NCBI GenBank assembly: GCA_949592205.1
Contig: CATIUR010000003.1
Span: 80,132,501 to 80,196,500 of the forward strand
Length of the DNA stretch: 64,000 nt
Origin: Helichrysum umbraculigerum
Taxonomy: Eukaryota > Streptophyta > Magnoliopsida > Asterales > Asteraceae
Direction: 5' to 3'
The notes below the pieces were generated by a model, which saw only the letters and a program-made list of their open reading frames with translations, was not told the origin of the DNA and did not search any database. Positions within the stretch are counted from its first letter, which is position 1. Each line of letters begins with the position of its first letter. A program made the translations under genes and the position numbers. Shown in pieces: positions 55,338 to 64,000 of the stretch.

Positions 55338-56825
55338 TCATGGTTGATGAACCCATTCTCTAGCTATTGGTGAAACATAATAACCATTTGGTAACATAAA
55401 AGAGATAGGAACTTTCTGGTCAGGTGGAAAAATTCTAAGGAAGTATCTAAACATGGTCTTAGTGATATCAGGCACTTGAGCAATGGAATCTTCAAAATGT
55501 CGGTGATGTTCATCAGCTGCTATTTGCAATTCATAAAATTCTCTCATTATTTTCTTTATTGCCTTAGCTACTTGACCTTCTTCATCAATCACCTTACATC
55601 CATTAACTTCTTTCATTTCTCGCTCTTGATGCTCATTTCTCAACTCATTCATAAAACCATAAAATCCTAAATGTAACATTTCATACTTTCCAGTTGTAGG
55701 ATTTCTAACTACATCTTCAATTTCCCAAAGCACTCTCTTCATTAACTCCCTTTGATACTCATTGAATAACAATCCCGAAAACCTAAACATATTCATCATT
55801 CTTGTATAAATCTGAGATAATCCTAAATAAAATAGATCAATATGGCATAAACGATGCACCCCATGAAAAATTGACTTAAGCTCCATAATCACATAGTTTG
55901 CCACATTTACTAATGCTACTTCATATATCCCCTCCGGAATTCTCCTATTCAACTCTCCTTGTGCTAAATAATACAAATCATCAATTATTTGTTGTACATA
56001 ATATTCCACCGTGCAATCTACATAGTAAGTGCTGCAATTTTTGTAATCCTTTTGTTCCATTAAGCTCACTACCTTTTGCAATTCCTCTATTAAACAAATA
56101 TCTGCCATCTGTGCTGGATCTCCAGTTGCCATTACCATTTGATTCCTATAAGACTCTAATAAATTCATTTGTTCATCAGAATACGGAAATGGGTATCTTG
56201 TCAATGCTCTGTAGACACATGAATAACAAATCTTCTGATTTTCAAAGAAGTCTTCCTCTTGAGCAGCTTGCTGATATAGTGTATCCTTTAATTCAGTAAT
56301 ATATTTATCAAAATAGTTCACCATTTGAGTTCGGTTAGGATTACACCAGTCTTCATATTCTTTCTCAATTTTCTCAATTATGTATTTTTGCTCAGGTGTA
56401 AAATCCATAGTAGATGCTCTGATAACAGCCATAATATGATAGGTATCATCTTCTCCAACTTCTAAAATTTGAATCAGTCCTTCTCTAGTACTAACTACTG
56501 GCACAGGTATCCTTCCTAAATTGGTATTTTCAAATTCAGTGCTAATACCTAAATCAGCCATTTCTTCCTCAGACATACTTTCTAAATCATCTTCCTCATC
56601 TTCAGATAGAGCAGCTAGTGTAGGGTTATCAATTAGACTAAGAGAACGTTCATCAACATAGACATCTTTGCATTCCACAGTTTCATTCAAATTTTCCATT
56701 TGCGTATTTTCCATTTCACTAAAAGTTATTGATTTCTGTATACACAAATTACCACTTAGTTTAGAACACATATGATACAAGTAAAGCATATTATACCAAA
56801 AAGATACATTTACATATTTGTACAT
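55338..56825 (-). CDS. Sole protein of element E: domain X, unknown
   Basis: An intact frame of 495 codons. The first ATG is at 56825, but the Met at 56714 (MENTQMENLNE) starts the part with ordinary composition. The 37 residues before it are aromatic-rich and may be leader; a possible acceptor (TGTGTATACAG) lies just ahead of 56714. After an acidic stretch (SEDEEDDLESMSEEEM) comes domain X, about residues 107-480: VPVVSTREGL, FFENQKICYSCVYRALTR, FPYSDEQMNLLESYRNQM, YYVDCTVEYY, IYTRMMNMFRF, LGFYGFMNELRN, ADEHHRHFEDS. It matches the second half of the F polyprotein throughout. No zinc knuckle, DSG, RT or DDE motif is visible. I do not recognise the fold. Confidence 0.75.
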   Translation of the reverse strand: MYKYVNVSFWYNMLYLYHMCSKLSGNLCIQKSITFSEMENTQMENLNETVECKDVYVDERSLSLIDNPTLAALSEDEEDDLESMSEEEMADLGISTEFENTNLGRIPVPVVSTREGLIQILEVGEDDTYHIMAVIRASTMDFTPEQKYIIEKIEKEYEDWCNPNRTQMVNYFDKYITELKDTLYQQAAQEEDFFENQKICYSCVYRALTRYPFPYSDEQMNLLESYRNQMVMATGDPAQMADICLIEELQKVVSLMEQKDYKNCSTYYVDCTVEYYVQQIIDDLYYLAQGELNRRIPEGIYEVALVNVANYVIMELKSIFHGVHRLCHIDLFYLGLSQIYTRMMNMFRFSGLLFNEYQRELMKRVLWEIEDVVRNPTTGKYEMLHLGFYGFMNELRNEHQEREMKEVNGCKVIDEEGQVAKAIKKIMREFYELQIAADEHHRHFEDSIAQVPDITKTMFRYFLRIFPPDQKVPISFMLPNGYYVSPIAREWVHQP

Positions 56826-57033
56826 TTTTACAATTCTTAGTCAAAAGTCCTCGGTAGCTCCAAAGATTGTACACAAAAGCAGAGAAATAGGTCAGCGCGA
56901 AGCTTATTAAAAAACTATCTCTTTCGAGAAGCACCTTACTTCTTATATGATAAATCAATGAAGTAGGGCTGAACTCTCCTTATACCTTTGTTTTTGTTAG
57001 TACTCCCAATGGGTGAGCCGATTTTTTGATTGA

Positions 57034-57107
<74 letters not shown>

Positions 57108-57177
57108 CAGGGCAAATAATTAGTTTAATTAAAATACACCGCTCCCCGATAGAACAAAAGTCCAACCGGCTAAGTGT
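56826..57177 (-). other. Leader of element E with (TA)n run
   Basis: The leader lies between primer site and ORF. A (TA)n run of about 65 bp fills 57038-57103. On the minus strand a donor-like AAAG|GTATAAGG lies near 56990, which with the acceptor near 56733 would form an intron of about 250 nt; this is only a possibility. Confidence 0.5.
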
Positions 57178-57195
57178 TCCCCGGCAGCGGCGCCA
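57178..57195 (-). promoter_or_regulatory. Primer binding site (tRNA-Asp) of element E
   Basis: On the minus strand TGGCGCCGCTGCCGGGGA, six bases after the LTR, matches the complement of the plant tRNA-Asp(GUC) 3' end with one difference. tRNA-Asp priming is known for Athila-lineage elements. Confidence 0.8.
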
Positions 57196-57201
57196 AAAAC
57201 A

Positions 57202-58747
57202 TGATGTGTGCTAAATATAGGCAATTATAATCACAAGTTTTAAATAAGGAAATACTAAATAAATACTATCACACAATTCAGGCAAGATTTAACCCGTTCG
57301 TATAATATAGCTATTTAAGTAAGTCCAAGTTCGAACACAGGGAACGTGATTTAATTTATAACTAATTATCTATTCCTAATTACAACTATTTACAATTTAT
57401 TACAATATTATACAAATAAGGATCCAATTTACAAATAATATACAGATAAGGGGGACGTTTTAGTTTCGAGCGAACATATTTATATTTGATACAGATTCTA
57501 ATAGATAAGTTTTAGGTACAACTTAGATTACTCAAATGGATAGAAGATTATGACTATTAAAACTATTATTGATTAAACTTATTATATTCACTTATGTCTA
57601 GTTGCTTTGTTGGCTATTATTATTGGTGATTTTCTGTTGTAGAAGATCGCTTATGGTTAAGTCTTAACCCTCATGATAGTAATACAGTCATCAGGTTATG
57701 TAAAGTATCACTATTCCATTAAGATCTCAGCAGTTTATTAATACAATTCTACGGTGAGGCTTGAATCACAATATTACTTAACATTAATTAATATTCTTAG
57801 TCTATCGCAGAAGGTTAAGATCAAGACATAAACATAATCACTTAATTTATAAAAACAGTTTATGGTCATCCTAGTTTTATATAAATCAGTCTAATCATGT
57901 CAAGAACTTTCATTAATATAATATAATATAGATAATTCTTGTATAATAAACATTCAATAATATAGTTCCAACATAAACATATAATGCATATAATAAATTC
58001 AATCAATCATTCATTTAAATATTCATAACGAAAACATCTAATTAACAATTAAATCAAATAAACAATATCTTAAATAACTTATCAGGTCAGTAGAGTTACA
58101 AAGATAAAGAAACCTAACCAAATTGTTGAACCAGCGTTTCCTAGGGTTAAAAACCTCAAACCCTGGCTTCTTAGCCTCCAAAATCGCACTCCAAAGTCGA
58201 CCTTAAACCCTAACTTTCATAATTTTATTCTTTGAATCGTATATCAAATGACCTAGCCTAAGCCTCTATTTATAGTTTTGCTGGCCGACCTCTCAACCTC
58301 CGGTTGGGTCCTCCAACCGCCGGTTGGAATTACTTTTTCTCCAAGTCTGACGCGTCAGTCCACCGCCTCTTGAAACCCTAATGCCAACCGCCGGTTGGGC
58401 TTTCAAACTTCCGGTTGGATCTATTTTCCAGAATATTCCAAAACCGGGCTCGGGCTTCTTTTTGGACTTCTTTTCTTCTTTAACGGATTCAACTCGTTTT
58501 CTTGTCCCATTTCTTCAATATTTACTCTTTAGTCTTCATTTCTTCATAGTTTAAGGCTTCTTGTCTTCAAATGCTTCATTTTCTTCAGTTTTGGTCCTAT
58601 TTTCGTTCCTTTTTCTTCTTTCTTCAATAAAAATACATTTCTGCAAATATTAACCAAATAAGTATCTAAATTCATAGAAATGCACTAAAATGTATATAAA
58701 TATAGAGATAAATAATATAAAATATAGCATATATTTGATGCTTATAA
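57202..58747 (-). repeat. 5' LTR of element E, complete
   Basis: 1546 bp. On the minus strand it ends ..GCACACATCA next to the primer site and should start TGATAAGCATC, but here reads TTATAAGCATC, one terminal base changed. Palindromes lie at 58293-58420, and TATAAATA (minus) near 58265. Confidence 0.85.
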
Positions 58748-59402
58748 GAGGTTTAACCCCATATTTATACTAGAAGCTCAACCGTATTCCTCAGCCGTAT
58801 TTCCATCTTCAAAATCTCAACCGTATTCCTCAACCGTATCAAAATCACACCTTGGATGACCAAAACACACGATACGGTTGAGTTTGGCCGTATACGGGAG
58901 AGATCGGCCGTATCGGGGGAGGGACAAGGCCGGATACGTGGGAGAATGGCCGTATACGGCTAGCATCAGGCCGTATAAGCCCTAGCCAGGCCGTATACGG
59001 TTGGGTCTAGGCCGTATACGGCTGGATTTGCCCGTATCGTGGTCCGTCGGTTGTCTTGAATCTTCGTTTGGGCGTAACTTCTTCATCCGATGTCCGTTTC
59101 GAGCGTTCTTTATATCCACGCGATCGTGATCTCCTAAGGAACAAAATGACATAAGTTAGAGGTCATAATTCCAAGCGGAGCTCCAAAAGTGCTAAAATAC
59201 GTGAACAAGAATGCTTAAGATCGTTTATGCTCTATTTTATTCGTTTTTAGGCCTTTTTAGTTGATTCTTGAAGCATCGTCTATATTTTAGCCGTCATTAT
59301 GAAATTTAGTATAAAAATGTATATTTCAAATGTTTTCATCCATAATTGGGCTAAAAAGGTGAGATAATGGCACATAAAAACTTGACTTTTTACGTGTCAT
59401 CA
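58748..59402 (-). repeat. 3' LTR of element F, truncated by element E
   Basis: 655 bp. On the minus strand: start TGATGACACG, a cluster of GCCGTATACGGC palindromes and half-sites (59045 to 58780), TATAAATA at 58769-58762, then the border with E. The rest of the LTR is not found left of E or D. Confidence 0.75.
58762..59045 (-). promoter_or_regulatory. LTR promoter of element F: GCCGTATACGGC palindromes and TATA box
   Basis: More than ten copies of GGCCGTAT or ATACGG, three joined as the perfect palindrome GCCGTATACGGC (near 58949, 58990, 59011), lie upstream on the minus strand of TATAAATA. Weaker CAACCGTATTCC copies reach to within 20 bp of the TATA box. Confidence 0.65.
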
Positions 59403-61800
59403 AATATCCCACACTTAGACTTTGCTTGTCCTCAAACAAACTCAGATTCACTTGCTTTTCCTTTAATGCTTTTTGGGTGAATCAAAATGCTGAGAGCAAA
59501 CAATCCCATACACAAGTAATTTATCCTGGAAAGTAAGAGAAAATAAGGTAATTATTTCATGAGCGTGAAATAATTCTCTTGGGCATACTGTTGGGATATA
59601 CATGACTAGGCGATCTCACAAGGTGGTCACTCAATTCACCCAGAAGTGTTTCGGGTTACCTATCATTCTAATCAAAAGAAATCGCTCAATAGCCAGTCAT
59701 GCATCACCCATCGTCATAGGCTTACTCGAGAATCACATCTCCACCACTTAGGTGAGGACGGTGCTAATCATCCCAGGACATTCAAATGGGTTGTGAAGGT
59801 TACAGGGATTGGATAAGTGGAAAATTGTTTTTAAGTAAAAAGGGAAGGTTTTGCTTATCTTAGGCCTCTTTAAATTCATGAAAAATTTTATTTAGATAAA
59901 CTTTTCAATGAAAATGGAAACGGATAACGATAAGGGGAGGAGATAGCTCTGACTTCTATCTCTTGAAACGCACGGAAGATTATACTTTTTTAGGAATCGG
60001 AGTTTTTGGGAGATTTTGAAGCACTTAACTTTATTTCAGATGATATATTTTTGTTTCTTTTCTTTTCTTTTCTATTTTTCTTTGTTTTTGGCTTGGCAGT
60101 TTTGCCAAGGATTTTCTAAGGAATTTTTCAGTTTATTCACTGCCCTTTTGAGACCTTTTCTGTCTTTCATTTTTCACACTTTTGACAATTTCGAATTTAC
60201 TTGGTGCCAATTTTACGCACCATAAGACTCTCGATTTTTTTGAGTATTGATCATGGAAACGCACACGAGGAGTTTTGAGTAAACACGAGATTTGTAATTT
60301 TGGTTGAAAGCAAAAAGAATACCTAAATAGCATTTTTCAAAAATTTAAAAATTTCTAAGATAAGGTGTTGGTGGGTGTGGATGTAAAATGGGTTTAAAGA
60401 TTTGGGTGTTAAAGAAACGAAAAGGCTAAGGCTCAACAGGGTTTTCTAGGCGGATCATCAACACTAAAAATGAGTGTTGGAAGGGTTTTGGGCTTGAAGA
60501 GATATGTAAAGATGGGGTTTAAATCCTAAGGAATGTCAAGGTCCTCTGATTGCACCTATACCGCGTACGATACTCTACCAATGTGGTCTCGACATGTATA
60601 ACAGGAGCAAGTTCTAATTCCGGATGCATGCATCGGCATACACTCATCAAACGAATAGTGAAGCATTAAAAATGAATGCTTTTCATGGGCTCAAGATACC
60701 TCACTACAAGGTTGGGTTGTATGTGTCTAGTCATGCGATGCCTTTTAGACCATTATTTCAGCTTAAGAAAGTCCTAACTTATTTAATCTTATTTTCCAAA
60801 ATACATTACTCATATATGAAAATGATTCCCCTCAAGACATTTTAATTCAAAAATTTTGAAAAATTTTAAGCAAAAGTGAGGTTTTAAAATTGAGGAACAT
60901 TTTCCGAGTTTTCTTTTGGAAATAAGAACCTGACCTAATGGTATTCTATACCGCTATCCCACACTTAGAGGAACATTGTCCCTAATGTTCTCTTGAGTTG
61001 AGATTTTATTGTAAGTAAAATCCCACACTTAGAGTTTGAACATATCGGAAAATGTTGCTCAAGTGTTTGTTTTGGGCTGGAATCCCACACTTAGTGATAA
61101 GTTTAGGATATGGCATAGACTACTTGAAAAATAAAGCAAAATAATCTATATCAAAACAAGGATAAGAACGAGAGAACTCCCCTAACAAAGCGGTTTAAGG
61201 AGGCTGAGAGTTTGAAGATATGTCGCCTTGAAGAAGAGTACTTACCAGAAATCCTCCTTATGGCAGTTCCATGAAGTGCATTCGGCTGTTGGGAAGAGCA
61301 CTTGGTACAAAATCGCTCAATTCTTCATTCTCTTCACTGGCTCTCTCATGTGAAAATATCTCGTAAGTGTGAACACGTTGGATATACTTTTGAACCAACT
61401 TCATTTTTAAGGCTTTTTACCGAAAGAGTGTCACTATTCTAGAATGTGAAAAGATGTTTTCTATTACAAATCTTTTGTAAGACATGTGTTTTTAAACGAG
61501 TTCGAGCATAATGTGTGAAAGTAGCACACAAGTACCTCAAATGCTCGAAACACCTGACTTATCATTTTGAAAATGTTTCTTGAATTCTGGAATTAGTGAT
61601 GTGGTAAAAGTTGTTTAGTTTTAAAAAAAATCGAAGTGATGTTTTGAAAGATTTTGCATATCCAAGTGTGAAAGATAGTCAGAGATAATTCACTTCTTGG
61701 AAATTAAAATACTACTAATACTAAAGGATATTTATTCCACGGGTTGCCTCCCGAGAAGCGCTTTTATTTAAAGTCGAGGGCTCGACTATTATTCCTCCTG
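59403..61800 (-). other. Non-coding 3' region of element F with four identical purine-tract-like 12-mers
   Basis: The purine tract (minus CTAAGTGTGGGATATT) lies next to the LTR. Its core, TCCCACACTTAG on the plus strand, occurs exactly four times: 59407, 60957, 61021 and 61083. No coding frame is convincing between 59420 and 61800, although short frames exist. The last three copies lie within 140 bp at about 60.9-61.1 kb. Confidence 0.6.
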
Positions 61801-64000
61801 GATCAGCCGGAAGAGGAACCTCCAGGGCTAGAGATGCTCGGTGGTGGGGCCCTGGAGTTTTGTGGATAGAACTTGAGGAAGTAGTGAGTGATGACTTGGG
61901 TAATGTTCGGGATTCTTGACACGAAAAGAGGAAAGCTGTCGAAGTGTTCCTCAGCCACCCTCTGTAGGTATAAGAGGTCTCAGGAGATATCATAGACTGC
62001 TTTGGAGATGGGTCCATCGGAATCTATGAAGTAGGTCCCGTTGTACTCAAGTCTCTCACGCTCTGGTCGTCCCTGCCTTAATGAATCCATGAATCCGAAG
62101 AAGCGTAAATGGATGTCTTCATGAGTGCTGACGCTAGTGCTTCTTCCTAATTCTTCAATGGACTCGAGGATGCCTTGGATGAGCTGCTCTTGATGACCAG
62201 AATACGTGAGGTTGGGTTTACGAAAGATGTTAATCATTCTATTGTAAACCTCACGCAGTCCATCATGAAACAACTGTCTGGGCTCCCCTGTGAAGACAGT
62301 ACCGAAGATATCTCTAAGCTGTTCTATGATGAAGTTTGTGGTGTTAACCAACGAATCGTCAGGTGTGGATGAAGAGATGTCACGGGTCCTTTCCTCCTGG
62401 CATGCACGCTCCAGCCTTTCGATAATCTTGTGAGCCTGGAACTCTAAAGTGCAGTCAATGTAAAACCTGTGCGGTGAAGAATCATTGATATGATCGTCAT
62501 TAGCCATAGAATCCATTAATCCCTGAAGATAACTCATCATCTGCTTGTCGACTTCGTCATCAGGGTTTCCAGTAGCATAATCCATATTGTATCTGTAAGA
62601 GTGTAAAAACTCCATCTGTCTGGGCGAATATGGAAATGCAGACCTGATTAGTGTCTTGTATACCTTGCCATATATGATTTTCTGGTTTTCAAAGAACTCC
62701 AGATCGTCAGCAGATGGCTCATCACTATTCTGAGGTTCTGGCGGAATCTGAGTAGTGAGATCCTGGGCGAAGGCATGGATGCGATTTTGTAGATGCTGAG
62801 GACTTCGAGAGTTGGTGGCACGATAAACATCATATTCTGCTTCAATTTCTTCGATCAAGTCTCTCTGATGTGGCGTGTTCTCGATAGTAGAATCTCTGAT
62901 AATCGCCATCAAGGTACGAAAGTCATCATCGTATTGCTCAATAGTAGTGATCATCTCTTCGTGAGTAGAGACGATCGGCACTTGGATCGTTCCGAGAGAA
63001 GAGTCTGGAATGGTGGAAGGTAGACGAAGGTGAATAGAGCGGATATCAATCGGAACGTCCATGAATACGACGTCGTCCTCGTCACTATCTATCGCTGGGG
63101 GATCAACCTCTAGTGAATCGGGAAACTCGAAAGCTGTAGATGGTGACTGAGACTCGTCGGTAATCTGAGATATCGGCTGAGAAGAGATCATCTCAATTTT
63201 CCTTTCCTCCTGAGAGTCGGAATCATGACTGGAACCAGAAGTACCTCCTAGCTCAAGCTGAGTTCGAAGTCTAGGAAGGATGAGCGGATCGAGGTCTGAT
63301 GCGATGAGTTTGGTATCACAAGAATGATCTTCCATTGGTTCTTCTTCCTCTGAATCACTATCTGGCAGCGGAATAAAACTTTGAGTGTAGTCTATCTGCA
63401 TTATTTCTGCTGTCGGAAGGTATGACTCTGGAAGGTAAGTCGGTGTGGTGTGATCTTCTTCTGTCTCGTCCTCCTCTTCTTCTTCTGTTTCTTCTTCAGT
63501 CTCTTCCTCTTCTTCCATTTCTTCTTCCTCAGTGTCGGAAGCAATCATAGTAGGCTCGACAGACATCCGTGTATCCGGTTCAGAATCATCATCCGAAGTA
63601 ACTCTGCATGTAGAAATCATACATATCTCCGCATGCTCGGTCAAAGCCTGCTCAGTCTGATCAATCTTGAAGGTAACAGTCTCTCCATGAGATCTAAGAC
63701 TGAGAGTCTGTGAATAAACATCGATGATAGTACGAGCGGTGTTCAAGAATGGTCTTCCTAAGATGATAGGGATATGCACATCCTCCTGAATGTCCATCAC
63801 TACAAAGTCTGTGGGATATAGGAACTTATCTACCTTAACCATGATGTTCTCAGCTATTCCCTTTGGGTATCTAATAGATTGGTCAGCTAGCTGGACACTC
63901 ATTTTGGTAGGCTTAAAGGGTCCTAATTCCAGTCTTCTATAAAGTGAATAAGGCATAAGGTTGATACTGGCTCCTAGGTCGGCTAGAGAGTGTATCATGC
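61801..64000 (-). pseudogene. Protease-domain X polyprotein of element F, 5' end outside the window
   Basis: The frame enters from the right edge; the first visible Met (63998) is internal. Residues 1-112 from there form an Athila-type retropepsin (LADLGASINLMPYSLY catalytic loop, MSVQLADQSIRYPKGI, then IPIILGRPFLNTART). A long acidic linker follows (EEEEMEEEEE, then DSDSEEEEPMED; about 135-330). Domain X runs from about 338: VPIVSTHEEM, FFENQKIIYGKVYKTLIRS, FPYSPRQMEFLHSYRYNM, FYIDCTLEFQ, VYNRMINIFR, LRFFGFMDSLR. It parallels the E protein. An in-frame TGA at 61980-61982 (E has Arg there) is followed by further matching residues (VAEEHFDSF) in the same frame to about 61803. Confidence 0.8.

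Larger units (their letters stand above)
52328..58747 (-). mobile_element. Element E: non-autonomous Athila-like LTR element encoding only domain X
   Basis: Minus-strand order: 5' LTR 58747-57202 (1546 bp), tRNA-Asp primer site 57195-57178, leader, single ORF 56825-55338, 2.2 kb non-coding, purine tract 53113-53097, 3' LTR 53096-52328. The 3' LTR is only 769 bp, matching 57978-58747 of the other; the rest is missing where element D joins. No gag, protease, RT or integrase is present. The tRNA-Asp primer is typical of the Athila lineage of Ty3/gypsy. E lies next to, and probably within, the LTR of the related element F. Confidence 0.78.
58748..64000 (-). mobile_element. Element F: Athila-like element with protease-domain X polyprotein, partial
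   Basis: The visible part on the minus strand, from the right edge: protease-X ORF (64000 to about 61803), 2.4 kb non-coding, purine tract (59419-59403) and a 3' LTR beginning at 59402 (TGATGACACG) and cut at 58748 by element E. Upstream parts (gag, primer site, 5' LTR) lie beyond the window. No RT, RNaseH or integrase is found between protease and purine tract, so it looks non-autonomous. Confidence 0.75.

Noticed and set aside
60016..60225. Plus-strand Phe-rich frame (possible membrane peptide) in the tail of F
   Set aside because: T-rich DNA gives Phe/Leu strings; antisense to the element and not supported by any motif.

Overview
This window is repeat-dense plant (eudicot) nuclear DNA. 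I found no ordinary host gene that I would defend; almost every base can be assigned to a transposable element. The evidence is LTR retrotransposons with iMet- and Asp-tRNA primer sites, Ty1/copia and Ty3/gypsy polyproteins, a CACTA (En/Spm) transposon with a tnp2 transposase, and (TA)n tracts. The style of the 3' ORF of the large copia element and of the Tekay-type LTR ends reminds me of Asteraceae, but that is only an impression.

Left part, 1-38030, is a five-level nest. A decayed copia gag (1-1814) is the oldest layer. A CACTA transposon (from 1815) sits in it and carries two small extra genes, a coiled-coil protein and a GRF zinc-finger/membrane protein, ahead of its tnp2 transposase. The transposase is split by a 31.9-kb sirevirus-like copia element (5936-37835, call it A; target site gatac/tatac). 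The leader of A is split by a solo LTR (7015-18550, C; target site gcatt), which is itself split by a very young gag-only gypsy element (8242-17156, B; target site aatat). Between pol and its 3' ORF, A also received a gypsy-derived element with no coding capacity (25356-33981, G; target site ttttc).

Middle part, 38031-52327, is a Tekay/Del-type chromovirus (D). It has 3.5-kb LTRs, two unusual ORFs upstream of gag, and a gag-protease-RT-RNaseH-integrase-chromodomain polyprotein broken by a few point lesions. Its left flank is the CACTA transposase but its right flank is the middle of another LTR, so a rearrangement or an assembly join lies here.

Right part, 52328-64000, holds two minus-strand elements related to each other (E and F), with an Athila-like tRNA-Asp primer site (E) and an Athila-like protease (F). 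Both encode the same unrecognised domain of about 350 residues. In E it is the only protein; in F it is fused behind a retropepsin where reverse transcriptase would be expected. This domain is the best candidate here for something undescribed.

Two further patterns cross family boundaries. Several LTR families carry their own private short palindromes upstream of the TATA box. The leaders and U5 regions of several gypsy elements carry rows of micro-inverted repeats whose stems differ while the geometry stays the same.
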